Source: Bacteroidota bacterium | GTDB taxonomy: Bacteria > Zhuqueibacterota > Zhuqueibacteria > Zhuqueibacterales > Geothermadaptataceae | Length of the DNA stretch: 5,799 bases | Assembly (NCBI GenBank): GCA_011375275.1 | Contig: DRLW01000077.1 | Coordinates: 1-5,799, forward strand | Direction of reading: 5' to 3' | Shown here: positions 1-5,302 of the stretch, piece after piece | Layout: each line of letters opens with the position of its first letter | Numbering within the stretch: position 1 is the first letter of the stretch | The notes under the pieces: generated by a model | Seen by the model: the letters and a program-made list of their open reading frames with translations, nothing else | Told to the model about the DNA's origin: nothing | Databases searched by the model: none | Translations under genes and position numbers: made by a program

Positions 1-1
1 C

Positions 2-160
2 AACGCATTGGCGTATTTCGAACCGGGCGATATCTTTGCCGAGCTGGCTGCCAGCCATCCGACGTTTCAGGGGCTCTCGTTGCACGATATCCCCGCAGAT
101 GGTCTGCTGCTGAGCACAACCGCGGCTGAAGCAACGGCTGTTGCCGGAGAACCCGGCTGA
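2..160 (+). CDS. nuoG: C-terminal end of probable NADH-quinone oxidoreductase subunit G (partial)
   Basis: An open frame enters from the left edge and gives 52 residues (begins NALAYFEPGDIFAEL, ends TAVAGEPG) before a TGA. The start lies outside the window. The fragment is soluble, with no membrane segment and no cysteine cluster, as expected beyond the catalytic-fold part of NuoG. The call rests mainly on position: the stop is 18 bases upstream of nuoH on the same strand, and nuoG-nuoH is the usual order in complex I operons. NuoG is the large peripheral-arm iron-sulfur subunit of NADH:quinone oxidoreductase. The residues alone are too few to prove the family; another nuo subunit or an unrelated protein remains possible. 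Confidence 0.55.
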   Translation, partial: NALAYFEPGDIFAELAASHPTFQGLSLHDIPADGLLLSTTAAEATAVAGEPG

Positions 161-178
161 ACATAATGGTCTGATATT

Positions 179-1288
179 ATGATCTGGATAGTGTACATAG
201 CAAAATTTGCTTTTTTCCTGTTTGCGCTCGCTGTGCTTGCTCCCTTGCTCACCTGGGTCGAACGCAAGCAGAGCGCCGTGATGCAGGACCGCATCGGAGC
301 AAACCGCGCCAGCATTTTCGGTATGCGCGCCCTGGGTCTGTTTCACGCCCTGGCCGATGTGCTCAAGCTGTTCACAAAAGAGTTTTTTATTCCACGAGGG
401 GCACAAAAGCTGATTTTTTTGCTCGCGCCCTGTATTTCGATTTTTTTCGCCCTGTTAGGGTTCGCCGTCATTCCGCATGCAGATTCCCTGATCGTCGCCG
501 GGCAGAGTTATGCCATGCAGATCGTCGCTGCAGATGTCGGTATTCTGTTCTTTTTTGCCGTGCTCTCCATGGCTGTGTATGGGGTCATCCTCGGTGGCTG
601 GGCTTCGAACAACAATTACGCCATGCTCGGCGGCATGCGCGCCAGCGCTCAGATGATCTCCTACGAAGTTGCCCTCGGCGTCTCTCTCATCGGAGTGATA
701 TTGGTTTACGGCAGCGTGGATTTACTGGAGATTTCGCGCGCTCAGGGCGAGCTGTGGTTTGGCTTCTTGCCGCAGTGGGGGATTTTCGTGCAGCCTCTGG
801 CGTTCTTCATTTTCATGACGGCTGGTATCGCTGAAACAAAACGCATCCCATTTGATGCACCAGAAGGGGAGAGTGAAATCGTCGGCTATTTTATCGAATA
901 TAGCGGTATGGGCTTCGGGATGTACTTCCTCACGGATTTCATCGAAACGATTCTCATCGCCAGCATGACGGTCATCTTTTTTCTCGGCGGATTTCAGATC
1001 CCTTACCTGCAGGCAGATGGTTTGCATATCCCCGGCCTGATGCCGCTGCTCTTTCCCGATACGGTGGTTTTGGGTGTTTTTCAGCTCAATAATCTCATCG
1101 TGACGCTGTTGCAGTTTGCTGCGTTTATTTTCAAAGTCGCGGTGGTCATCTTTTTGATGATGACCATTCGCTGGACTTTGCCGCGTTTCAGGTATGATCA
1201 GATTATGAATCTCGGCTGGAAGATGCTGCTGCCCCTGTCGCTGGTCAATATCATCGTCACCGCGGTCGTTCTGTACTGGCTCCGCTAG
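179..1288 (+). CDS. nuoH: NADH-quinone oxidoreductase subunit H (complex I membrane subunit)
   Basis: NuoH/ND1 is the membrane subunit of complex I that joins the peripheral arm to the proton-pumping arm and helps form the quinone-binding cavity. The 369-residue product is slightly longer than typical (about 320-350) and nearly all hydrophobic, with about eight or nine membrane spans. Family signatures are clear: the N-terminal VERKQ (27-31) and RIGANR loop (38-43), the AD..KL..KE...P block (59-72), MRASAQMISYE (153-163), the charged quinone-site loop AETKRIPFDAPEGESE (218-233) followed by EYSGM (240-244), and the conserved C-terminal RWTLPRFRYDQ (331-341). The RIGANR loop has Ala where many relatives have Pro. 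The ATG at 179 has no good ribosome binding site, so translation is probably coupled to the frame ending 18 bases upstream. The last 32 bases overlap the end of the convergent kinase gene. Confidence 0.97.
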   Translation: MIWIVYIAKFAFFLFALAVLAPLLTWVERKQSAVMQDRIGANRASIFGMRALGLFHALADVLKLFTKEFFIPRGAQKLIFLLAPCISIFFALLGFAVIPHADSLIVAGQSYAMQIVAADVGILFFFAVLSMAVYGVILGGWASNNNYAMLGGMRASAQMISYEVALGVSLIGVILVYGSVDLLEISRAQGELWFGFLPQWGIFVQPLAFFIFMTAGIAETKRIPFDAPEGESEIVGYFIEYSGMGFGMYFLTDFIETILIASMTVIFFLGGFQIPYLQADGLHIPGLMPLLFPDTVVLGVFQLNNLIVTLLQFAAFIFKVAVVIFLMMTIRWTLPRFRYDQIMNLGWKMLLPLSLVNIIVTAVVLYWLR

Positions 1289-2522
1289 TCTCCTCAACCC
1301 TCCTGGCCTGCTCGCTTTTCCCACTGCCGGACTCCACAGAGTCGTACAGCGGCAGGCGGATGATAAAGGTCGTGCCTTTTCCCTCCTCAGTCTCGAAGGT
1401 GAGGCTGCCTCCATGCTTGTTGACGATAACAGCATGAGCCAGCGCCAGCCCTTGCCCTGTGCCGACGCCGACTTCTTTGGTCGTAAAAAACGGTTCAAAA
1501 ATGTGATCCCGTACCTGTGCGGAAATCCCCGTCCCTGTATCCCGAATCCTGATTTCGGCAAAATCTTCCTTTTTGCGAGTGGTGATTTCGATTTCCCCTT
1601 TTTTTCGTCCAGTTTTTTCATTCGCTTCCTGAATAGCATGCACGGCGTTGATGATCAGATTGAGAATGACCTGATTGAGTTCAGCCTCGTAGCATTGCAC
1701 CTCATGCAGCGCCGGGTCGAAATCACAGCTCAGATTTGCTGCATATTTCCACTCATTTTTCGTTACGATGACTGTACTCTCGATAGCCTTGTTGATATCT
1801 GCGGGTGCTTTTTTAGTCATTCCCGGATGAGAGAACGCTTTCATCGCTCTGACGATTTTACTGATCCTGCCGAGGCCGTCGATGGTCTGCTCAATCGCCA
1901 GGGGAATTTCGTCGATGAGGAAATCGATATCAGCCTGTTCCAGGGCAAATTCGAGATCGTCGATCATGGTGCTGGTAACCTTCTGGTGCCGGGCCTGCTG
2001 CACGAATTTTTTGATTTTCACCAGCAGATCGTTGATATCCTCGAAGGCATCCTGCAGAAAATGGGTGTTATCATTGGCGTACTGGGTAGGCGTGTTGATT
2101 TCGTGCGCAATACCAGCAGCGAGCCTGCCGATGGAATCGAGCTTGAGTTCATGCAGGTTTTGGGTGATATCTGCATTCAGGCTTCTGGAGAAGCAGGGCA
2201 GGAGAACTGCGGCAAAGAGTTCAGGTTCTTCGTCGGAAAGCAAAGTGATGCAGGCTTCGACACTTTTTCCGGTAACTGCTTCGATAGATTGTGGAGAGGT
2301 CGTGGTACACTCAGCAGGATTGGACGCAATCGCCGGCAGAAGCTCGGCGATATTCTTACGCCTGAGTTGCGACGCATCGCAGCCGAGTAATTCTTCGGCT
2401 GTTGCGTTGTGGTTTTGTATTACCCCATGAATATCGAAGATAAGCAGTCCCGGCGTGGCTGTCGAGGCATCCGTCTGCGCTGCAGGTGTTACGCTACCAT
2501 TATGGTTGAACTTGGGATCCAT
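1257..2522 (-). CDS. Cytoplasmic PAS-domain sensor histidine kinase
   Basis: A 421-residue two-component sensor kinase that should autophosphorylate on a histidine and pass the phosphate to a response regulator. No regulator is encoded in the window. Residues about 22-118 look like a PAS sensor domain (GLLIFDIHGVIQNHN..AEELLG). A dimerisation/phosphoacceptor helix follows, with H140 in the H-box GRLAAGIAHEINTPTQ. The ATPase domain shows an N-box (QVILNLIINAVHAI, N288 and N292), a G1 box (RDTGTG, D328), an F-box (FEPFFTTK, 342-349) and a G2 box (GVGTGQGLAL, 352-361). All key residues are intact. There are no membrane segments, so the signal must be internal, and there is no receiver domain. 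The ATG at 2522 has a GGGTGG only three bases upstream, so its ribosome site is poorly spaced; no other start keeps the PAS domain. The tail overlaps nuoH by 32 bases. What it senses is unknown. Confidence 0.93.
   Translation of the reverse strand: MDPKFNHNGSVTPAAQTDASTATPGLLIFDIHGVIQNHNATAEELLGCDASQLRRKNIAELLPAIASNPAECTTTSPQSIEAVTGKSVEACITLLSDEEPELFAAVLLPCFSRSLNADITQNLHELKLDSIGRLAAGIAHEINTPTQYANDNTHFLQDAFEDINDLLVKIKKFVQQARHQKVTSTMIDDLEFALEQADIDFLIDEIPLAIEQTIDGLGRISKIVRAMKAFSHPGMTKKAPADINKAIESTVIVTKNEWKYAANLSCDFDPALHEVQCYEAELNQVILNLIINAVHAIQEANEKTGRKKGEIEITTRKKEDFAEIRIRDTGTGISAQVRDHIFEPFFTTKEVGVGTGQGLALAHAVIVNKHGGSLTFETEEGKGTTFIIRLPLYDSVESGSGKSEQARRVEETSGASTERPR
1324..1355. repeat. Nested inverted repeat just past nuoH
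   Basis: CTGCCG (1324-1329) pairs with CGGCAG (1350-1355), and inside it GACTC (1330-1334) pairs with GAGTC (1339-1343), leaving one unpaired strand of six bases. It starts 36 bases after the nuoH stop, within the C-terminal codons of the convergent kinase. No T-run follows on either strand, so it is not a standard intrinsic terminator. It may still limit read-through or protect the nuo mRNA 3' end, or it may be chance. Confidence 0.3.
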
Positions 2523-2852
2523 GTGCCACCCATTGCTGCGTAAAATCAGAAAAACTATCCCGAGTATTCATAAATTCGCGCCGTGCGCCAGGATACCAGA
2601 ATAAGCGAAAATTCTACTTCTGGAATGCTTATTCTGCTGACAATTGATATTCAGCGGGCTGTGCCAAAAATATCCGGAGCGATACCTTTCAGTTTTTCTG
2701 AGCGTCGTCACATTCTGTCACATGTTTGTCTTCGACACATTTGGGTTTTTCTTGATGGGAATGGCCGTGCGTACAGGCCGGGGTGAGATGTTCTGCTGCC
2801 AGACGGGGAGCGGCGGGCTCTAAACACTTTTCCGCTGAGAATGGGTGGCAGG
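2523..2852. other. Intergenic region with no convincing gene
   Basis: This 330-base gap lies between the start of the kinase gene and the stop of the short Rpn-like ORF, both of which are on the minus strand. It should hold the kinase promoter and the 3' end of the Rpn transcript. I see no confident -35/-10 pair and no terminator with a T-run. Its most distinct contents are a perfect 10-base inverted repeat (2597-2636) and a weaker GCTGA/TCAGC stem (2636-2640 with 2651-2655). One minus-strand frame across about 2715-2850 is rich in His and Cys but has no start codon. Confidence 0.6.
2597..2636. repeat. Perfect 10-base inverted repeat upstream of the kinase gene
   Basis: CAGAATAAGC (2597-2606) and GCTTATTCTG (2627-2636) are exact reverse complements separated by 20 bases. 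A competing shorter stem is also possible: CCAGAA (2596-2601) with TTCTGG (2618-2623). The repeat lies about 75-115 bases upstream of the kinase ATG, a plausible place for a regulator-binding site or a leader structure. Function is inferred from position only. Confidence 0.5.
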
Positions 2853-3110
2853 TCAGAAGAAATCGCGCAACTGTTCGGGTGAAGTGGCAGTTTTGATGGC
2901 TGCTTTGATTTTCTGCAGCGTTTCGATAGTGTCGATAGTGCTGATTTCAGTCATGAGCTGTAGAGCCTCCTCGCCGAATTTGAGCTCCAGTCCGAGCTCG
3001 ATAGCTGCCATCAGCCCCTCACGAATGCCCTCTTTTCTCCCTTCAATTTTGCCCTCTGCTTTTCCTTCTCGCTTCCCCTCTTCGATCCACTGTTGTGCCA
3101 GGGTTTGCAT
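2853..3110 (-). CDS. Stand-alone short Rpn C-terminal protein, possible duplicated antitoxin
   Basis: An 85-residue ORF beginning MQTLAQQWIEEGKREG and ending PEQLRDFF. It matches the last 81 residues of the neighbouring Rpn nuclease, with five substitutions and one extra KAEG unit. It lacks the whole nuclease domain. It has its own good ribosome binding site, GAGGAGG at 3118-3124, seven bases from the ATG, and an in-frame TGA lies just upstream, so it must initiate here. It lies 124 bases downstream of the nuclease stop on the same strand and could be cotranscribed. In E. coli, short Rpn C-terminal products inhibit the full-length toxin, and this ORF has the composition of such a product. The alternative is a decaying 3' fragment of a second rpn gene, but the open frame and preserved ribosome site favour a functional small protein. 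Residues 13-32 are five (K/R/I)xEG units. Confidence 0.75.
   Translation of the reverse strand: MQTLAQQWIEEGKREGKAEGKIEGRKEGIREGLMAAIELGLELKFGEEALQLMTEISTIDTIETLQKIKAAIKTATSPEQLRDFF
3015..3074 (-). repeat. Five 12-base units coding (K/R/I)xEG, downstream copy
   Basis: The units read KREG, KAEG, KIEG, RKEG and IREG (residues 13-32). The full-length gene has four (3397-3444), missing one, so unit number differs between the paralogous copies. This is a plausible slippage or recombination hotspot within the variable C-terminal region. Confidence 0.75.
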
Positions 3111-3117
3111 GAGTTTG

Positions 3118-3124
3118 CCTCCTC
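3118..3124 (-). promoter_or_regulatory. Ribosome binding site of the short Rpn-like ORF
   Basis: The minus strand reads GAGGAGG followed by CAAACTC and the ATG at 3110. It corresponds to the internal ribosome site of the full-length gene, and homology between the copies stops at about this point (3123). Confidence 0.75.
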
Positions 3125-3234
3125 AACATGTTTGGGCTATTCTTTATGAAGATGACCAAATAGGACTGGAAGGAGTATGTGCTGCCGGCCGATGTCCAGC
3201 AGCAGTTCCACCATCTTTCACGATAAACGCCGTA

Positions 3235-3480
3235 TCAGAAAAAATCACGTAACTGCTCGGGGGAAGATGAAGTTTTGATGGCTGCTTTGATCTTCTGCAG
3301 TGTTTCGATATTGTCGATAGTGCTGATTTCAGTCATGAGCTGTAGAGCCTCCTCGCCGAATTTGAGCTCCAGTCCGAGCTCGATAGCTGCTATCAGCCCC
3401 TCACGAATGCCTTCTTTTCTCCCTTCAATTTTGCCTTCTTGCTTCCCTTCTTCGATCCACTGTTGTGCCAGGGTTTGCAT
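3235..3480 (-). CDS. Probable in-frame internal cistron: short C-terminal Rpn product (81 residues)
   Basis: Codon 244 of the nuclease gene is an ATG preceded by AAGGAGGT with six bases between, an essentially ideal ribosome binding site and better than that of the full-length gene. Translation from it gives an 81-residue protein comprising the C-terminal variable region without the nuclease domain. E. coli Rpn genes are known to make such intragenic short forms, which bind and inhibit the long toxic form. The presence of a duplicate containing just this unit supports it being a real cistron here. No clear internal promoter was found, so it may be translated from the same mRNA. The site could instead be chance use of GAA-GGA-GGT codons, which encode Glu-Gly-Gly. 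Confidence 0.62.
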   Translation of the reverse strand: MQTLAQQWIEEGKQEGKIEGRKEGIREGLIAAIELGLELKFGEEALQLMTEISTIDNIETLQKIKAAIKTSSSPEQLRDFF

Positions 3481-4209
3481 GAGCTCACCTCCTTCTTGAA
3501 AGGTTACAGTAATAGCTTTTTCAATGTCTGTCGGGTTGAGTTTGTCGCTGCCTGAGGCTGCATAGCGCAGGAGCGTTTCCAGATATTCTATGCCTCTTTG
3601 TTTTTCCGCGAGCTGGTTCAGCAGTGAAAATATCTCGGGTAAACGTTTTGGCAGCTCGTCGGTGAAGATATACTTCAGCATCAGTAAACCGACACGGAGC
3701 AGGATTTCTCCCTTGAGCTGGCTGTCCTCAAGTCGGGAGAGGTCTGCAAGCTGGTAGCGAAAATCCGGTAGAAGATCATCAAAAGCCTGTGGTAACTCGA
3801 ACAGATCCCGGAACTGTTGGCTGACACGCCATTTCTGCAAGCCATGATAGACGACTATCGGGTAAACGAATGTCAGTTTCTGCCTGTTCCCTTTTGTTCG
3901 TTCCCAGATGCGCACCATATAGCGCAAGAGTTGCAGGGCAACAAAAGGTTCGGGAGAACTCTTGTGCTCGAAAAGAACATAGATGTATATAGTACCGCTG
4001 CTGCGAAGCTTGACAGAATACAAAAGGTCTGAATGGTGCGCCCGCAGTCTTTTGTCGATGAAAGAACCTTTCATCGGTTTCGCAGTTTTTAAGTCGAGTT
4101 GTTCGACGAGCTGCGCTGGCAAATAATGCCTGAAAAAGTCCCGGGCCACTTCCGGCCGCGAAAAACTCTCCTTGAAAAATCTATCGTGCGGATTGCTGAT
4201 ATCCGGCAT
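3235..4209 (-). CDS. Rpn-family PD-(D/E)XK nuclease (YhgA-like, 'transposase_31' type), full length
   Basis: A 324-residue protein of the Rpn (recombination-promoting nuclease) family, DNA endonucleases long annotated as putative transposases and in E. coli linked to toxicity and phage defence. The N-terminal start NPHDRFFKESF is typical. The catalytic core is visible as HHSDLLYSVKL (D61) followed by the strand YIYVLFEHKSSP, giving E81-x-K83; many relatives have EHQS here, whereas this protein has the canonical Lys. ALQLLRYMVRIWER (91-104) and the YPIVVYHG strand (116-123) are also family features. A helical linker follows, then the C-terminal variable region with four (K/R/I)xEG units (256-271). 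The ATG at 4209 has AGGGGA six to seven bases upstream. An internal ribosome site and ATG at codon 244 probably yield a second, short product. No frameshift or lost catalytic residue is seen, so the gene looks functional. No transposon ends surround it. Confidence 0.92.
   Translation of the reverse strand: MPDISNPHDRFFKESFSRPEVARDFFRHYLPAQLVEQLDLKTAKPMKGSFIDKRLRAHHSDLLYSVKLRSSGTIYIYVLFEHKSSPEPFVALQLLRYMVRIWERTKGNRQKLTFVYPIVVYHGLQKWRVSQQFRDLFELPQAFDDLLPDFRYQLADLSRLEDSQLKGEILLRVGLLMLKYIFTDELPKRLPEIFSLLNQLAEKQRGIEYLETLLRYAASGSDKLNPTDIEKAITVTFQEGGELMQTLAQQWIEEGKQEGKIEGRKEGIREGLIAAIELGLELKFGEEALQLMTEISTIDNIETLQKIKAAIKTSSSPEQLRDFF
3397..3444 (-). repeat. Four 12-base units coding (K/R/I)xEG within the full-length gene
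   Basis: The units KQEG, KIEG, RKEG and IREG occupy residues 256-271. The duplicate copy has one more. Charged EG-rich repeats of this kind are common in the C-terminal variable region of Rpn-family proteins. Confidence 0.75.
3487..3494 (-). promoter_or_regulatory. Internal consensus ribosome binding site within the Rpn nuclease gene
   Basis: The minus strand reads AAGGAGGT, GAGCTC, ATG. The eight bases match the extended Shine-Dalgarno consensus and lie entirely within the coding sequence, upstream of codon 244. This element decides the internal start. Confidence 0.72.
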
Positions 4210-4241
4210 AATTTTCCCCTGTCAATTCACCCTGATACCAC

Positions 4242-4269
4242 AAAATACAAACTCTCACCTGAAATGCAA
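4242..4269 (-). promoter_or_regulatory. Candidate sigma-70 promoter for the Rpn nuclease gene
   Basis: On the minus strand TTGCAT (4269-4264) and TATTTT (4247-4242) are separated by 16 bases, resembling -35 and -10 boxes. They lie about 35-60 bases upstream of the ATG at 4209, in the 179-base gap after the acetyltransferase gene, so the nuclease is probably transcribed independently of it. Confidence 0.45.
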
Positions 4270-4388
4270 GTGCGATGATGTAAGCTGTCCGCTGCCCAGT
4301 GCTCCTGGATTCTCCCCACAAGCTGTTGCGGACTGCCGCTTATCGCCAGCAGGATGGCTGGTTTGGAATAGTACAGAAGCATGTGCTA

Positions 4389-4868
4389 TCAGTGCCCCTT
4401 TCTCAGCATCTCGACATGCTCGATTCCGTCTTCATCGTAGCGTTCGCCCACAGGAACAAAACCGAAACGACCATACCAGTCGATGAGATAGGTTTGCGCC
4501 CCGATGCGGATATCCCTCTTGCCAAAGAGTTGCTCGGCTCTTCTCAACGCTTCCTGCATCAGGGCGATGCCGAAATGGTGTCCCCGCCACTTGGGTGCAG
4601 TAACGATCCGGCCAATCGCCGGCTCGGAATAGCTCACGCCTGGAGCAAGGATGCGGGCATAGGCTGCCAGTTCGCCACCTGAGCTGCTGGTGGGTATATA
4701 TCCTGAAAGGTGCCAGGCCTGTTGGTCTTTTTTGTCCAGGTCTGAGTACGGACAGTTTTGCTCGACAATGAAAACCTGCTGTCTGATGTACATGATGTCG
4801 TACAATTCATCAACCGATAGCTCCTGAAAGCGTTTCAGGAGCCAGGTGAGTTGCTGTCGTTCGGCCAT
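4389..4868 (-). CDS. elaA: GNAT-family N-acetyltransferase, ElaA type
   Basis: A 159-residue protein close in length to E. coli ElaA (about 153) and sharing its landmarks in order: LYDIMYIRQQVFIVEQNCPY (22-41), the GELAAYARIL strand (65-74), IGRIVTAPKWRGHHFG (85-100), which forms the acetyl-CoA pyrophosphate loop with R95-G96 and G100, IGAQTYLIDWYGRFGFVPVG (122-141) and the YDEDGIEHVEM end (144-154). It should transfer acetyl from acetyl-CoA to an amine; the physiological substrate of the ElaA family is not established. It is cytoplasmic, with no signal or membrane segment. The ATG at 4868 has GAGGA about nine bases upstream. It stands alone, 179 bases from the next gene on its strand, and nothing in the context shows its target. 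Confidence 0.93.
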   Translation of the reverse strand: MAERQQLTWLLKRFQELSVDELYDIMYIRQQVFIVEQNCPYSDLDKKDQQAWHLSGYIPTSSSGGELAAYARILAPGVSYSEPAIGRIVTAPKWRGHHFGIALMQEALRRAEQLFGKRDIRIGAQTYLIDWYGRFGFVPVGERYDEDGIEHVEMLRKGH

Positions 4869-5063
4869 GGTCTATTTTCCTCGATTTGCAGGACGCTGTT
4901 ATTTCTCTGCTAACCTTGCTGCAGTGCTGATTTGTGAATGAGTCTGAAATGGGGGCGAAGAGTCCAATACTGTTATTCAAAAATACAGGATCGATTCATG
5001 AAAAGAATATTTTTTCTTTTTTGCCAGAGTTATTCACAGAGCCTTGCTCAGATTCCGCCTTCC

Positions 5064-5166
5064 GTCATTCCGGCCAGGCGCAGCGCAGTGCCGGAATCTT
5101 ATCTTTTCTGGCACGTGCTTCAGTCCGGGAGATTCCGGTCTTCCCCTGCGGGGAAACCGGAATGAC
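5064..5166. repeat. Palindromic double-hairpin repeat element (ATTCCGG type)
   Basis: The ends are a perfect inverted repeat, GTCATTCCGG (5064-5073) and CCGGAATGAC (5157-5166). Each half also folds by itself: ATTCCGGC (5067-5074) with GCCGGAAT (5090-5097), and ATTCCGGT (5132-5139) with ACCGGAAT (5156-5163), the latter enclosing TTCCCC-TGC-GGGGAA (5141-5155). CCGGAATCT (5091-5099) also pairs with AGATTCCGG (5130-5138). The design resembles REP/BIME-like or small non-autonomous palindromic elements common between bacterial genes. Family assignment would need genome-wide comparison. Confidence 0.75.
5110..5119. repeat. GGCACGTGCT, first copy (contains palindrome GCACGTGC)
   Basis: This copy lies in the spacer between the two hairpins of the palindromic element. 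The same ten bases recur at 5179-5188, 69 bases further on. The core GCACGTGC is its own reverse complement. Confidence 0.5.
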
Positions 5167-5178
5167 CGTTCGGGAGTA

Positions 5179-5188
5179 GGCACGTGCT
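5179..5188. repeat. GGCACGTGCT, second copy
   Basis: This copy lies just outside the right end of the palindromic element, about 130 bases upstream of the exported-protein start. Being a short palindrome, it could be a regulator site or part of the repeat element's flank. Confidence 0.5.
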
Positions 5189-5208
5189 GTTGTCACACGG
5201 TCTGGCTG

Positions 5209-5246
5209 AAAAAATGCAACCGTGCTGAGTTAAGTGGATAACCAGG
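5209..5246 (+). repeat. Imperfect direct repeat, copy 1
   Basis: It aligns with 5265-5302 over about 37 bases with one single-base gap; shared blocks include TGCA, TGAGT, AAG and ATAACCAG. Copy 1 also contains the left arm of a perfect 7-base inverted repeat, TGAGTTA (5226-5232) with TAACTCA (5247-5253). Confidence 0.55.
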
Positions 5247-5264
5247 TAACTCATCCAGTCTGAG

Positions 5265-5302
5265 CAAAAGGTGCAGCCCTGATGAGTAAGCGAATAACCA
5301 GA
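5265..5302 (+). repeat. Imperfect direct repeat, copy 2
   Basis: This partner of 5209-5246 is displaced by 56 bases and ends 14 bases before the ATG of the exported-protein gene. Two spaced copies directly upstream of a gene are compatible with operator sites, but no regulator is identifiable. Confidence 0.55.

Larger units (their letters stand above)
2853..3123 (-). repeat. Duplicated Rpn 3' segment, downstream copy
   Basis: Direct repeat partner of 3235-3493. By eye the coding parts differ at about 15 of 246 aligned bases plus a 12-base insertion here, and 2930-3008 matches the other copy without a difference. Similarity ends at the stop codon on one side and just past the ribosome binding site on the other, so the duplicated unit is the short cistron itself. 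Confidence 0.9.
3235..3493 (-). repeat. Duplicated Rpn 3' segment, copy within the full-length gene
   Basis: Direct repeat partner of 2853-3123. It covers codon 244 to the stop plus the preceding ribosome binding site. This is likely the parental copy, because it is embedded in an intact nuclease gene. Confidence 0.9.

Noticed and set aside
722..2390. Long open frames opposite nuoH and opposite the kinase (for example 722-1639 minus and 1413-2390 plus)
   Set aside because: They are antisense shadows of two clearly recognised genes, with low-complexity, charge-biased translations and no domain signature.
1257..2522. Assigning the kinase as NtrB or another named sensor
   Set aside because: The PAS plus kinase layout is generic and no partner regulator is present, so no gene symbol is justified.
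3164..3226. Plus-strand frame reading DWKEYVLPADVQQQFHHLSR before a TAA, in the spacer between the Rpn copies
   Set aside because: It looks protein-like but is only 20 residues, is preceded by an in-frame TAG and has no start; it could be a gene remnant but cannot be supported.
2845..3499. Ser/Pro-rich plus-strand frames across the Rpn repeats (2845-3252 and 3275-3499)
   Set aside because: They are complements of the (K/R/I)xEG coding repeats. They resemble each other only because the minus-strand genes are duplicated.
3235..4209. Reading the Rpn gene as part of an insertion sequence
   Set aside because: Proteins of this family are often labelled transposases, but no terminal inverted repeats or target-site duplication surround it; nuclease or toxin is the better description.
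4281..4361. Imperfect inverted repeat TAAGC/GTCCGC with GCGGAC/GCTTA and a CCAGC/GCTGG hairpin downstream of the acetyltransferase gene, considered as a terminator
   Set aside because: The arms are interrupted, the main loop is about 35 bases and no T-run follows on the minus strand.
4998..5165. Small ORF starting ATG at 4998 with a hydrophobic N-terminus
   Set aside because: Most of its codons are the palindromic repeat element, and no ribosome binding site precedes it.
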